Notes: generated by a model not told the origin, from the sequence alone. A stretch of 40,071 nt of DNA from Tidjanibacter sp. (GCA_017936005.1 JAGBGK010000030.1:1-40071), one strand, 5' to 3'; positions 1 to 8,141 are shown, counted from the first letter of the stretch. Numbers and translations: made by a program.

Positions 1-1314
1 CCTCGCTTGTCGTTCTTCTGGGCTATCGGTATGAACCACTTTATGGAGATTGCCAAGATGAGGGCAGCAAGGCTCTTGTGGGCAAAGATTGTTAAGCAGT
101 TCAACCCCAAGAACCCCAAATCGCTCGCATTGCGTACCCACTCGCAGACTTCGGGTTGGTCGCTCACCGAGCAGGATCCCTTCAACAACGTAGGCCGTAC
201 CGCAATCGAGGCTATGGGTGCTGCACTCGGCCACACCCAGTCGTTGCACACCAACGCTCTGGACGAGGCTATCGCACTTCCTACCGACTTCTCGGCTCGT
301 ATTGCTCGTAACACCCAGATCTACATTCAGGAGGAGACTAACGTATGCCGCTCGGTTGACCCCTGGGCAGGCTCGTACTATGTTGAGAGCCTCACCAACG
401 AGATTGCTCACAAGGCTTGGGAGCACATCCAGGAGATTGAGAAACTTGGTGGTATGGCCAAGGCTATCGAGACCGGTATTCCAAAGATGCGTATCGAGGA
501 GGCTTCGGCTCGCAAGCAGGCTCACATCGACTCCGGCGAGGAGATTATCGTAGGTCTGAACCGCTACCGTTTGGAGAAGGAGGCACCCATCGACATCCTG
601 GCTGTGGACAACACCGCAGTTCGTGAGAGCCAGGTTAAGAGGTTGCAGGAGTTGCGTGCTTCGCGCGACGAGGCAGCCGTACAGAAGGCTCTTGCAGCAC
701 TCACCGAGTGCGTTAAGACCAAAGAGGGCAACCTGCTCGAGTTGGCAGTTGAGGCTGCTAAAGTGAGGGCAACTCTGGGCGAGATTTCGGACGCTTGCGA
801 GGTTGTTGTTGGTCGCTACAAAGCAGTTATCCGTTCCATTTCTGGTGTATATTCGAGTGCTATGAAGAACGATGCAGATTTTGCAAAAGCAAAAGAGATG
901 GTTGCCGACTTCGCTAAGAAGGAGGGCCGCCAGCCCCGTATTATGATTGCCAAACTTGGTCAGGACGGCCACTACCGTGGTGCAAAGGTTGTTGCTACGG
1001 GTTATGCCGACCTCGGCTTCGACGTGGATATGGGCCCCTTGTTCCAGACTCCTGAGGAGGCTGCCAAGCAGGCTGTTGAGAACGATGTACACGTTGTTGG
1101 TGTATCGTCGTTGGCAGCAGGCCACCTCACCCTTGTTCCTCAGATTATTGCCGAGTTGAAGAAACTCGGTCGTGAGGACATCGTGGTAATCGTGGGTGGT
1201 GTAATTCCCGCTCAGGACTACGAGGAGCTCTATCAGGACGGTGCCGCCGCCATCTTCGGCCCCGGTACCCCTGTGGCTACTGCGGCAATCAAGATTATGG
1301 AGATTCTCGCATAA
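1..1314 (+). CDS. mutB: Methylmalonyl-CoA mutase large subunit, 5'-truncated by the window edge
   Basis: Adenosylcobalamin-dependent interconversion of succinyl-CoA and (R)-methylmalonyl-CoA, a step of the propionate/succinate pathway of Bacteroidales; acts in the cytoplasm as a heterodimer with a small subunit. The frame is open from base 1, so the true start lies upstream and the first 437 codons seen are the C-terminal part of a protein of roughly 700 residues. The visible part holds the end of the TIM-barrel catalytic domain ([16 protein letters not shown] near residues 44-59, then [22 protein letters not shown]) and a complete B12-binding domain. The latter shows the base-off cobalamin motif DGHYRG at about 322-327 (His 324 is the lower cobalt ligand), followed by SSLAAGH and GGVIPAQD. 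The intact B12 domain identifies the catalytic large subunit. The stop codon is fused to a palindromic repeat that acts as a terminator. The partner small subunit is not in the window. Confidence 0.95.
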   Translation, partial: PRLSFFWAIGMNHFMEIAKMRAARLLWAKIVKQFNPKNPKSLALRTHSQTSGWSLTEQDPFNNVGRTAIEAMGAALGHTQSLHTNALDEAIALPTDFSARIARNTQIYIQEETNVCRSVDPWAGSYYVESLTNEIAHKAWEHIQEIEKLGGMAKAIETGIPKMRIEEASARKQAHIDSGEEIIVGLNRYRLEKEAPIDILAVDNTAVRESQVKRLQELRASRDEAAVQKALAALTECVKTKEGNLLELAVEAAKVRATLGEISDACEVVVGRYKAVIRSISGVYSSAMKNDADFAKAKEMVADFAKKEGRQPRIMIAKLGQDGHYRGAKVVATGYADLGFDVDMGPLFQTPEEAAKQAVENDVHVVGVSSLAAGHLTLVPQIIAELKKLGREDIVVIVGGVIPAQDYEELYQDGAAAIFGPGTPVATAAIKIMEILA

Positions 1315-1436
1315 AACGCATATTGCACAGCAACTGCTGTGTTGCACTGCGATAAACCACCTCCTCATTTACGTCAGTAAACTGCGGAGGTGGTTTTCTT
1401 GTGCGCCTTGCATTTGCAGCACACTATGCGTTTTCT
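1312..1436 (+). repeat. Palindromic element A, copy 1 (divergent)
   Basis: A long imperfect palindrome that begins at the TAA stop of the mutase gene. The outer arms are AACGCA (1315-1320) and TGCGTT (1427-1432), and a side hairpin CACAGC/GCTGTG lies at 1326-1341. The central part is stem ACCACCTCC, then TCA (1365-1367), inner stem TTTAC/GTAAA around loop GTCA (1368-1381), then CTGC (1382-1385) and closing arm GGAGGTGGT. The same arrangement with different but still complementary stems recurs at 15943-15989, 27085-27213 and 35134-35260. Confidence 0.8.
1354..1400 (+). terminator. Rho-independent terminator of the mutase gene (centre of repeat A copy 1)
   Basis: An 11-bp stem (1354-1364 with 1386-1396) encloses the inner TTTAC/GTAAA hairpin and runs into a short T-rich stretch. 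It lies 40 bases after the stop codon. Confidence 0.7.
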
Positions 1437-1526
1437 GACCGCTGACAGCCTTCCTATAAGTTTTACTTATGAAACAATCGAAAAATATCATAGCGCAAAG
1501 GTGTACCAAAATTAAAAATTATGCAC

Positions 1527-1534
1527 TATATTTG
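1527..1534 (+). promoter_or_regulatory. Promoter -7 box upstream of ferritin
   Basis: TATATTTG matches the Bacteroidetes -7 consensus TAnnTTTG, 47 bases before the ferritin start. No good TTTG is visible at the -33 position, so only the -7 element is called. Confidence 0.55.
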
Positions 1535-1580
1535 TAGTAGAAAAACAACCACGAATTAACAACTAAAAAACTATACAACT

Positions 1581-2111
1581 ATGAAAAAGAACATTAGCGA
1601 CCGCCTTGTAGCGGCTATCAACGACCAAATCAATGCCGAGCTCTGGTCGGCTTATCTCTACCTCTCGATGTCGATGGACCAAGAGGCAAAAGGAAACAAA
1701 GGTTTTGCAAATTGGTTTTTTATCCAATTCCAGGAGGAGCAGGACCACGCACGCATCTTTATGAATATGCTCAACTCTCGTGGCGCAGAGGTTAAGTTGC
1801 AGCCCATCGCAGAGGTTGATACCGAGTGGGCAAGCCCTCTGGCAGCTTGGGAGAAGACCCTCGAACACGAGCAGGTGGTAACCGCACGCATCAACAACCT
1901 GATGGCTATTGCCAAAGAGGAGCGTGATTATGCATCGGAGAGTTTCCTCCAATGGTTCGTAGACGAGCAGATTGAGGAGGAGGAGAACGCACGCGATATC
2001 ATCGACATCTTGGAGAAGATTGGCGACAACAAATATGGTCTCTATGAGTATGACAAGGAGTTGGGCGCAAGGGTTTACACCACTCCTTCGCCTTTGGCAA
2101 ACGCAGAGTAG
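1581..2111 (+). CDS. ftnA: Bacterial non-heme ferritin
   Basis: Iron-storage protein of 176 residues that oxidises Fe(II) and stores it as a mineral in a 24-subunit cytoplasmic shell. The four-helix ferritin fold is evident, and the ferroxidase residues align with E. coli FtnA at a constant +3 offset: Glu20, Tyr27, Glu53 and His56 (in QEEQDH), Glu97 and Gln130. There is no heme-ligand Met like that of bacterioferritin, and the length is typical of FtnA. The start ATG lies in an A-rich leader without a Shine-Dalgarno sequence, 47 bases after a TATATTTG box. The gene stands alone, between two terminators. Regulation by iron or oxygen is plausible, but no Fur-like operator was recognised. Confidence 0.95.
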   Translation: MKKNISDRLVAAINDQINAELWSAYLYLSMSMDQEAKGNKGFANWFFIQFQEEQDHARIFMNMLNSRGAEVKLQPIAEVDTEWASPLAAWEKTLEHEQVVTARINNLMAIAKEERDYASESFLQWFVDEQIEEEENARDIIDILEKIGDNKYGLYEYDKELGARVYTTPSPLANAE

Positions 2112-2161
2112 GTTATATTAGAAACCAAATACCCCAAGCGATAGTGTTATCGTGAAAAGAT

Positions 2162-2198
2162 GAAGGGGCGGGAAGAAAACTTCCCGCCCCTTCGTTTT
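2162..2198 (+). terminator. Strong GC-rich terminator after ferritin
   Basis: A perfect 14-bp stem (2162-2175 with 2180-2193) with a four-A loop, followed by GTTTT. It lies 50 bases after the ferritin stop and about 90 bases before the end of greA on the other strand. Confidence 0.85.
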
Positions 2199-2288
2199 GT
2201 GGTGCACTTTGGCGTGTTGGCCCCAAAATCAATGTAATTTTTCGGCTCCCACACTAAGCATCACCACCCTCTCGTTAGAGGAGTGTTT

Positions 2289-2765
2289 TTAGATGGATAT
2301 GTTCAAAATCTCAAACTCCATCAGGCCCACAGGTACCTGAACCTCCACCTTGTCGCCCTTCTTGTGGCCGAGCAGGGCGTGGCCGATGGGGGTCTCAACC
2401 GAGAGTTTACCCTCGGCGAGGTTAGCCTCGTGGTCACCCACAAGGGTATATTCCATCTCGGCTCCGGTCTTGCAGTTGCGGAGTTTTACTTTGTTGAGAA
2501 TTTGCACTTTGTTGAGGTCGAGGTGCGACTCGTCGATGATGCGTGCATTGGCGAGTGTCATCTCCATACGCATAATCTTGGCCTCCAAATTACGCTGGGC
2601 CTCCTTTGCAGCATCATACTCGGCGTTCTCCGAGAGGTCGCCCTTATCACGAGCCTCGGCGATAGCCTCGGCAGCTTTGGGGCGCTCCACGATGCGCAAT
2701 TCGTCCAGTTCGGCCTTCATTTTGTTGTAACCCTCTTTGGTGAGAAGGATTGCTTCGTTTGCCAT
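2289..2765 (-). CDS. greA: Transcription elongation factor GreA
   Basis: A 158-residue factor that enters the secondary channel of RNA polymerase and stimulates cleavage of the backtracked transcript. The N-terminal coiled coil carries the tip motif GDLSENAEYDAAKE, with Asp43 and Glu46 matching the acidic residues that coordinate the catalytic Mg. The C-terminal FKBP-like domain ends with SVETPIGHALLGHKKGDKVEV, typical of the family. The frame is open 23 codons further upstream, but MANEAIL is the start expected for GreA and gives the family length. A TTTG-N19-TACCTTTG promoter about 120 bases upstream overlaps the divergent promoter of the cardiolipin synthase gene. Confidence 0.95.
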   Translation of the reverse strand: MANEAILLTKEGYNKMKAELDELRIVERPKAAEAIAEARDKGDLSENAEYDAAKEAQRNLEAKIMRMEMTLANARIIDESHLDLNKVQILNKVKLRNCKTGAEMEYTLVGDHEANLAEGKLSVETPIGHALLGHKKGDKVEVQVPVGLMEFEILNISI

Positions 2766-2886
2766 AATTGTTGTTCTATTTTTAGTTGTTTTTATTCGTT
2801 TGGTAGGAGCGAAAAAAATATGAATTTCGACCATTACAGCCGAAACCCAGTATTACAATTCGCACCATAAGTGCTTTTATTTTCCA

Positions 2887-2917
2887 CAAAGGTAGGCACT
2901 TTTTTCGAATAAACAAA
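2887..2917 (-). promoter_or_regulatory. greA promoter
   Basis: On the minus strand the sequence reads TTTG (2914-2917), 19 bases, TACCTTTG (2887-2894), a perfect Bacteroidetes sigma-ABfr promoter. It predicts a start near 2880 and a leader of about 115 bases. Confidence 0.75.
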
Positions 2918-2933
2918 TTTTGTGCTAAATTTG
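2903..2933 (+). promoter_or_regulatory. Cardiolipin synthase promoter, overlapping the greA promoter
   Basis: TTTC (2903-2906), 19 bases, TAAATTTG (2926-2933). Transcription would begin near 2939, downstream of the first possible ATG (2935), which supports translation starting at 2959. The two divergent promoters share 2903-2917. Confidence 0.6.
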
Positions 2934-2958
2934 TATGTATCAATTAGAAGAATATAGG

Positions 2959-4416
2959 ATGTTTCTGTATAGCAGTGTTATAGGTTTTTCTGATTTATGG
3001 ACCATATTGTCATTCACGTGGACTGTGTTGGTGGTCATCACGGTTGTGGTTGTCATTGCCGAAAGGCGTGAGCCGGTGAATACCTTGGCGTGGATTATGG
3101 TTATCACTATGTTTCCCGTCGGAGGTGTTATCCTGTTTCTCATTCTGGGGCAGAATCACCGCAAACAGCGTACCTTTATGCAGAAGGAGCTCTACGACTC
3201 GGAGGTTATTACACACCTTTGCAACGAACAACTACACCACATTGCGCATCCCGATAGGGCCACTATGCCCAATCGCAACTTCGTGCGCCTGATGCTCAAC
3301 AACAGCAGGGCCCTGCTGACCGAACACAACAGGGTGCGTATTCTCAACAATGGCGAACAGACCTTCCCCGATATGTTTGAGGAGATGAGCAAGGCAGAAA
3401 GGTATATCCACATTGAATTTTTTGCCATTGAGGGTGGGGTGTTGTTTGATAGGCTTGTGGAGATTTTGGACGATAGGATTGCCCACGGGGTGGAGGTACG
3501 CATCATCTACGACAGCGTGGGTAGCCGACGACTTCGCCGCCGAGAGCTTCTACGCTTGCGTGCCATAGGTGCGGAGGTGAGGAGTTTTATGCCGGTGTGG
3601 ATTGCACGCTTTACCGACAAGGTCAACTATCGTAACCACCGCAAAATTGTGGTCATCGATGGCAGGGTGGGCTACACGGGCGGTGTGAACATCGCCGACC
3701 GCTATATTGATGGCGTGCGTGGGGGCATTTGGCGTGATACCCACCTTCGCATCGAGGGCGAGGCGGTGGCTATGTTGCAGTCGGTGTTTGTTACCGATTG
3801 GCACTTTGTTACCGATGGGTGTATGCTCTCCGACGAGGTCTATTTTCACACCCAAGAGGTGTGCGATGTTCTACCCATACAGATTGCCACCTCGGGCCCC
3901 GACTCCCCATACGCATCCATTATGCAGGCCTATTTTGCCGCCATAGGCAAGGCCGAAAGGTATATCTATGTTTCCACTCCCTACCTTCTGCCCAATCAAG
4001 CCATCGTTACGGCTCTACGTGTGGCGGCCCTGAGTGGAGTGGATGTGAGGGTGCTCATCCCTGTCAGGGGCGACAATATCTTTGTGGCGTGGGCCGGCTA
4101 CTCATATGTGGACTCTTTGATGGAGGCGGGCGTGAAAGTCTACCTTTATAATAAGGGTTTCAACCACTCTAAGTTCCTGCTTATCGACGACTGTATCAGC
4201 TCGGTTGGCTCTGCTAACCTTGACAACCGCAGTTTTGAGGACGACTTTGAGGTGCAGGCCATCATCTACGATAGGGCCGTTACGGAGGAGTTGCGTGGAT
4301 ATTTCCTCCAAGACCTTGCGAAGAGTACGGAGATTACGCCCGAAACTTGGGCCAAACGTTCTCGTTTGAGCAAGATTATGGAGCCTATTGCCCGCCTGCT
4401 GGCACCGCTGTTTTGA
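2959..4416 (+). CDS. cls: Cardiolipin synthase (PLD superfamily)
   Basis: Condenses phosphatidylglycerol to cardiolipin at the inner membrane. The protein has 485 residues. Two N-terminal membrane segments (about residues 8-30 and 42-60, joined by ERREPVNTLAW) form the PLDc_N region. Two phospholipase D domains follow, each with a complete HKD motif: His227-Lys229-Asp234 (NHRKIVVIDG) and His403-Lys405-Asp410 (NHSKFLLIDD), each followed by GG or GSAN. This two-TM, two-HKD layout is that of bacterial ClsA-type enzymes. An upstream ATG at 2935 would add eight residues but overlaps the predicted transcription start, so 2959 is preferred. The gene is monocistronic, with a terminator 20 bases after the stop. 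Confidence 0.93.
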   Translation: MFLYSSVIGFSDLWTILSFTWTVLVVITVVVVIAERREPVNTLAWIMVITMFPVGGVILFLILGQNHRKQRTFMQKELYDSEVITHLCNEQLHHIAHPDRATMPNRNFVRLMLNNSRALLTEHNRVRILNNGEQTFPDMFEEMSKAERYIHIEFFAIEGGVLFDRLVEILDDRIAHGVEVRIIYDSVGSRRLRRRELLRLRAIGAEVRSFMPVWIARFTDKVNYRNHRKIVVIDGRVGYTGGVNIADRYIDGVRGGIWRDTHLRIEGEAVAMLQSVFVTDWHFVTDGCMLSDEVYFHTQEVCDVLPIQIATSGPDSPYASIMQAYFAAIGKAERYIYVSTPYLLPNQAIVTALRVAALSGVDVRVLIPVRGDNIFVAWAGYSYVDSLMEAGVKVYLYNKGFNHSKFLLIDDCISSVGSANLDNRSFEDDFEVQAIIYDRAVTEELRGYFLQDLAKSTEITPETWAKRSRLSKIMEPIARLLAPLF

Positions 4417-4433
4417 TTGAAAAAGTCATCTGC

Positions 4434-4467
4434 TTCCCCTCTATTTCAGAGGGGATTTTTTTGTTTT
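4434..4467 (+). terminator. Terminator after cls
   Basis: Stem CCCCTCT (4436-4442) / AGAGGGG (4448-4454), five-base loop, then a run of Ts interrupted by one G. Confidence 0.85.
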
Positions 4468-4590
4468 TGCATCCAGCCGATGGAGCCACTTTGGCAAGTG
4501 GTTTGCAACATCTTTTTGTGCGAAGAGGGTGAAGGCCTCCGAGCCGACACGGCCTCTTAGTAAGGGTTAAACAAAAAATGTTGTAAGGTT

Positions 4591-5214
4591 ATGAAACGAT
4601 TGGTTATCACGGGCTTGGCATTGCTCCTTGCCCATTGGGCTGCCGATGCCCAAATTCTGAAATTCGGTGCAAGGGTTGGTCTTAATACGGGTGTTTACGA
4701 TTTTGAGCAGGTACCCATTGAGGGTGGCTCCGTTGTTCCTGTATCGGATAGGTGTGGGGGCTATCAGGTGGGCGCTCTGATGAGGCTGACCATTCCCCAC
4801 TTTATCTACATCCAGCCCGAGTTGGATGTGCAGCTCAGGGACCTTGCTTTTGGTATTAGGCAGGAAGGGCAACCTATGGAGTATAAGAATACCAGAGTAG
4901 TACGGTTGGAGTTGCCCGTGATGGTGGGCTTCAACATCCTCGCGGCCCACTTTTTTGCGGGTCCCGTGTGGCACATCAGCACCCGACAATACAATCGAGG
5001 GGCGGGTAAGACTCCCTTTGAGTTGCGCTTTGACGACAACGATGTAGCGGCTATGGTGGGTGCGGCCATAGACTTTGAGGGTATCTTTATGGAGGTACGC
5101 TATATGCGCTATATGCGCCAGACGGAGGTGGAGATGCGTGTGCGGAGCGAGAGTGCGATGGTGGATGTAGCCCACGACGATATGCTCCAAATTAGCTTCG
5201 GTGTGCTATTTTAA
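4591..5214 (+). CDS. Outer membrane beta-barrel protein, PorT-like
   Basis: A 207-residue exported protein. The signal peptide MKRLVITGLALLLAHWAADA ends in ADA before Gln. The rest alternates polar and hydrophobic strands, with FGARVGLNTG at the mature N-terminus and a terminal aromatic residue (ISFGVLF). Both are typical of the eight-stranded PorT/OMP_b-brl_2 barrels common in Bacteroidetes, and the length fits. The ligand or partner is unknown. The leader contains no clear promoter. It may share a transcript with the Cys-rich peptide that starts 75 bases downstream, because no terminator lies between them. The family call is by sequence style only. Confidence 0.75.
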   Translation: MKRLVITGLALLLAHWAADAQILKFGARVGLNTGVYDFEQVPIEGGSVVPVSDRCGGYQVGALMRLTIPHFIYIQPELDVQLRDLAFGIRQEGQPMEYKNTRVVRLELPVMVGFNILAAHFFAGPVWHISTRQYNRGAGKTPFELRFDDNDVAAMVGAAIDFEGIFMEVRYMRYMRQTEVEMRVRSESAMVDVAHDDMLQISFGVLF

Positions 5215-5289
5215 ACCTCTCCAAAGCCACCTTTGGCAGGCCATTTGCAGGTGTGATGGTGAAGTTGAACCCTCAAAAAAATAGTGATT

Positions 5290-5427
5290 ATGAAAGACGA
5301 AAAGTGTAAAACCAAAGAGAGTGGGGCTGCCAAAGGGTGCGGAACGAAAACCGCCGAGCCATCCAAACCAGCCGCCGAAAAAACCCACGACAAAGGGTGT
5401 GGATGCGGTTGTGGCCCCAAGAAGTAG
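5290..5427 (+). CDS. 45-aa Cys- and Lys-rich peptide
   Basis: A short frame from ATG at 5290 to TAG at 5427. The product is highly basic and Gly/Cys-rich, with cysteines at 6, 17, 37, 39 and 41. The last three form a CGCGC motif near the C-terminus, followed by GPKK. There is no signal peptide or membrane segment. The start lies in an A-rich leader (CAAAAAAATAGTGATT) like those of its neighbours, 75 bases after the barrel gene, and a strong terminator follows at 5522-5555. CXCXC clusters in small basic proteins often bind metal, but no family was recognised and the function is unknown. Several longer overlapping frames on both strands show no protein-like features. It is judged real because of its composition and its position between barrel gene and terminator. 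Confidence 0.55.
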   Translation: MKDEKCKTKESGAAKGCGTKTAEPSKPAAEKTHDKGCGCGCGPKK

Positions 5428-5521
5428 CCCTCCGAGTGGCGTGGGCTTGCCCAAGGACTCCTCCGATGCGCACCACAGCCCCAAGATGGCAAGGGCACGC
5501 ATCTGGCGATTGTTGCACAAG

Positions 5522-5555
5522 AAAGGCTGAACTCCACAGAGGGGTTCAGCCTTTT
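5522..5555. terminator. Bidirectional terminator between convergent genes
   Basis: An 11-bp stem AAAGGCTGAAC (5522-5532) / GTTCAGCCTTT (5544-5554) with A and T runs on the two sides. It can serve the plus-strand barrel/Cys-peptide unit and the minus-strand lipoprotein gene. Confidence 0.8.
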
Positions 5556-5593
5556 GTGTCGGTTTGACGGAATTGCTCTTCCGCCCGTATCTC

Positions 5594-6004
5594 CTAGAAC
5601 TCTTTGAGTCTTAATGGTTCCACGTTTTTTGTGGTGGGTTGTGGTGCGAACTCCACCCAATAGTAGCTCTGCTCGGTGGTCATTATTGCGCCACTCACAG
5701 CATCAATAAGCCAGCCAATGGGCTCGGTGAGGTTGAGGATTGACACCCAATTGAACTTCTTGTCGATGTTGACAACTGCGGTGAGGTCGTTTGCTTCAAA
5801 TCGAGCAAAGCTGTCGTCGAAGCCACACCTAACCATTGCCTTGAAGGGGAAGGTTACATTGTGGTATCTGCGTCCATCGATGTTCACAACATCTGCTCTT
5901 TTGATGTCGCTGTCGAAGGTTACTCGCTTGGTGTCCCCACTGAGTATGGTAGCGCACGAGGTACAGGAGAGTGCGCACAGTAGGATGATAAGTATTTTCT
6001 TCAT
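5594..6004 (-). CDS. Small lipoprotein of the 'SCATI' type
   Basis: A 136-residue predicted lipoprotein. The signal peptide MKKILIILLCALSCTSC has Cys14 and Cys17 as possible lipidation sites; Cys17, in SCATILSG, is the one usual in this kind of protein. The mature part starts with a short beta domain (DTKRVTFDSDIKRADVVNIDGRRYHNVTFPF) resembling PEGA-like carbohydrate- or peptidoglycan-associated lipoproteins. It then has a hydrophobic stretch, LTEPIGWLIDAVSGAIM, often seen near the end of such proteins. It starts 56 bases after the TPR gene on the same strand and is probably the last gene of that operon. The function is unknown. Confidence 0.7.
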   Translation of the reverse strand: MKKILIILLCALSCTSCATILSGDTKRVTFDSDIKRADVVNIDGRRYHNVTFPFKAMVRCGFDDSFARFEANDLTAVVNIDKKFNWVSILNLTEPIGWLIDAVSGAIMTTEQSYYWVEFAPQPTTKNVEPLRLKEF

Positions 6005-6060
6005 TGTGTTTGGTGTGTATTAAAAGTTGTCAATGTGTGGGGCGAATATAGTAAATATAT

Positions 6061-6888
6061 CTATTCGTTGTACCTCTCCTGCAACAAAATCTCCCGTAGG
6101 AGGTCGTTGTGGGTGCGCAGCACTCTGGCGTTGCGCCTTTCGGTAAGTAGTCGTGCTCTCTCTTGTCCCACAAAATAGGTGTTGCTGAGCGGGATGCCTG
6201 TGCCGAGCCACGCACTCAACCAATGGCCGGCCACAGCCTCGCCCACACCAAAGGCAATGAGCCCTCCGTTTATGGCTAACGAAACGATACCGCTCCACAC
6301 CTCGCCGGCATAGAATTGCCCCACGCCGGGCACAAGGCTTAGATACCACGCCACCATCGGGTTGCGCAGTTTTGGGGCGTTGGCGTAGAGTTTTTTTACC
6401 TCCATTTTGACCTCTTCGGGGGCGTTGGCAAGGAGTCTATTTGCGGCCTGCTCGGAGCGTACCCACTCGCCCTGTTCGCCTGCGGCGAGTGCTTCGAGGA
6501 GGGAGAGTTCGGAGTGAATAGCAGAGGTGGAGGGTATGTACAGTCGTGCCTCGTCGAGGGTGGAGAGTGCTCCTTCGAAGTCGGCAGCAAGGTACTGACA
6601 TAGGGCCTTCTGGTAGTAGTAGGCACCACTCTGCTCCTCGGAGAGTGCCCACGCATTGAGCCTGCCGAGTTCTCGGACAGCCTCCTCATAGAGCCCCTGC
6701 TGTTTGCGCACCTCGGCCTTGGCCAACAACGCAACATTGGCATCAGCGGCAGAGGGGGCAACGAAAATCTCTCGTTCCAGCCTCAAAGCCTCCAACGCCA
6801 AAGAGTCGGCACTCTGCGCACTAACGGAAAATGGAGCGCAAAGGTATGTGAAGGCCATACATAACAGCCCCGCTACGCGATGTTTCAA
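6061..6888 (-). CDS. Secreted TPR-like protein with C-terminal membrane segments (DUF5683-like)
   Basis: A 275-residue protein. The best start is TTG at 6888, which gives a proper signal peptide (MKHRVAGLLC...VSA before Gln). The first ATG (6858) would leave a truncated signal without a basic end. Residues about 30-180 are Ala/Leu/Glu-rich helical pairs that look like TPRs. The C-terminal part has PGVGQFYAGEVWSGIVSLAINGG, a TM2/DUF5683-like motif with two or three membrane segments. It is a paralogue of the gene just upstream, which has PGLGKIYAGNVGEGIAS at the same place. From TTG the reading frame overlaps the end of that gene by 68 bases, an unusually long overlap. The product is probably in the inner membrane with its TPR part in the periplasm. 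The function is unknown. Confidence 0.7.
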   Translation of the reverse strand: MKHRVAGLLCMAFTYLCAPFSVSAQSADSLALEALRLEREIFVAPSAADANVALLAKAEVRKQQGLYEEAVRELGRLNAWALSEEQSGAYYYQKALCQYLAADFEGALSTLDEARLYIPSTSAIHSELSLLEALAAGEQGEWVRSEQAANRLLANAPEEVKMEVKKLYANAPKLRNPMVAWYLSLVPGVGQFYAGEVWSGIVSLAINGGLIAFGVGEAVAGHWLSAWLGTGIPLSNTYFVGQERARLLTERRNARVLRTHNDLLREILLQERYNE

Positions 6889-7696
6889 ACTCTTCGTAAT
6901 AGATTCTCACGGAAGCTACACTTCCGAAAATGTTACCAATATAGAGTAGGCTACCAATGGTGCCATAGGTTATCGTGCGCCAATTCTTGGGCGTTCCTGC
7001 CTTAGCCCAACTCTCGGCCGTGAGGCCCGCAAATGCCCCCACAATCAGGAATGAAGCAATACCTTCGCCCACGTTGCCTGCATATATTTTGCCCAAACCC
7101 GGCACCACGGCCGAAGCCAATCCTGCAATCCAAGGCGAAAGGTTGCGAGGTTGTTGTGTGGCCAGATTATCGAACAAGTGTTGCTGTTCGGCGAGGGCAA
7201 AGTGTGTGTAGGTGAACTCCCTTTGCAGAGTGTTGTAGGTGTCGGTGTCGCCCTCCAAGAGTGCTATACCCGCACGTTCAAAGGCGAGGAGTTCTCTATA
7301 CTCTTCGGCTTGTGGGGTGGTGGCAAACTTATCGAGGGTTGTCTTTGCCTCCTCCTTGTTGCCCAGCGAGAGGTGGCATATGGTGCCGTAGAAGGCACTC
7401 TTTGGGTAGAACTCGCTATTCGTACCTACGCGCCCAAACGACAAGGTTGCCTCTCCGAAATTTTGGAGCGTATAGTGGGTTTGCCCTCTCAGGTAGTGGA
7501 GCGTGTCGAGTGCTGCGGGGGTGAATAGTTTCTCGTTCAGAGGTTGTCTGGCAAGGGTTTGTGCATCACACAATAGTCCGTTGCCTATGAGATAGGTGCC
7601 AAAGTCATAGTCGGCCCGTGCGTGGCTCTGCTGACCACACACCGTTCCCAACGACAGCACCAAGGCGGTCAATATAACTACTATGCGCCTAATCAT
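6821..7696 (-). CDS. Secreted TPR-like protein with C-terminal membrane segments (DUF5683-like), paralogue
   Basis: A 291-residue protein starting MIRRIVVILTALVLSLG, a clear signal peptide ending at VCG before Gln. Helical repeats over about 30-200 (for instance FGEATLSFGRVG and NKEEAKTTLDKFA) resemble TPRs. The C-terminal motif PGLGKIYAGNVGEGIASFLIVGAFAGL and a second hydrophobic stretch, TITYGTIGSLLYIGNIFGSV, form the membrane part. The frame runs 33 codons further upstream, but ATG 7696 overlaps the previous gene's stop by eight bases (ATGATTAG), a standard coupling arrangement. It is homologous to the next gene, suggesting a tandem duplication followed by strong divergence. The pair may act as a heteromeric inner-membrane unit; that is inference. 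Confidence 0.72.
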   Translation of the reverse strand: MIRRIVVILTALVLSLGTVCGQQSHARADYDFGTYLIGNGLLCDAQTLARQPLNEKLFTPAALDTLHYLRGQTHYTLQNFGEATLSFGRVGTNSEFYPKSAFYGTICHLSLGNKEEAKTTLDKFATTPQAEEYRELLAFERAGIALLEGDTDTYNTLQREFTYTHFALAEQQHLFDNLATQQPRNLSPWIAGLASAVVPGLGKIYAGNVGEGIASFLIVGAFAGLTAESWAKAGTPKNWRTITYGTIGSLLYIGNIFGSVASVRIYYEEFETSRSGAVMYGLHIPLRSIFR

Positions 7697-8141
7697 TGTT
7701 TTGCTTGTGTTTACGATATCTTTGCACACTATCTTCCACAAGTCCCTGCTTGTTTTTGGGGGTGGTGTGGCGTCCGATGCGTGTGTTACGCACAAGTCGG
7801 TCGAAGGAGTAGAAAAAAGCCCTCACACCACCATACTCCTCAACGAGAGCTTTGAAATACTCCTCGTTGGTGTCGGTGTATCCGCCGGGACCCACCACTT
7901 CGGGTGCTATCTCGTTTTGCCACACATACATCCCTGCGCTTGTGAGGTGGTAGAGTGGCGAGAGGGTACGACGGTCGGGTTGCAGTCCATAGGGGTAGTG
8001 TCTGTCCCTCCTTGCGCCCTCAAACTCCACCGAGCGCAACAGTTCCCTATCGCTCTTCGGGGCCTCTTGTGCCGACGAGAGCGTCAGAGAGAGTAGGGTG
8101 GTGCACACTATGGCGAGGAATATGTGGGTGGGTTTTGTCAT
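7689..8141 (-). CDS. YidD-like exported protein
   Basis: A 150-residue protein. After a signal peptide (MTKPTHIFLAIVCTTLLSLTLSSA) it has LSPLYHLTS, then a segment EEYFKALVEEYGGVRAF followed by YSFDRLVRNTRIGRH. The spacing resembles YidD (membrane protein insertion efficiency factor), whose core reads SPL...SEY..EA..KHG...G..L...R..RC. The YidD cysteines are absent here, and unlike classical YidD it carries an N-terminal export signal, so it is a divergent relative rather than an orthologue. It overlaps the LolA-like gene by four bases (ATGA) and the following TPR gene by eight, so the genes are translationally coupled. A role in envelope assembly is inferred from neighbours and family. Confidence 0.55.
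   Translation of the reverse strand: MTKPTHIFLAIVCTTLLSLTLSSAQEAPKSDRELLRSVEFEGARRDRHYPYGLQPDRRTLSPLYHLTSAGMYVWQNEIAPEVVGPGGYTDTNEEYFKALVEEYGGVRAFFYSFDRLVRNTRIGRHTTPKNKQGLVEDSVQRYRKHKQNND

Noticed and set aside
5211-5660. Minus-strand 149-codon frame opposite the Cys-rich peptide
   Set aside because: It crosses the bidirectional terminator, has no family pattern, and the plus-strand 45-aa frame has better composition and context.
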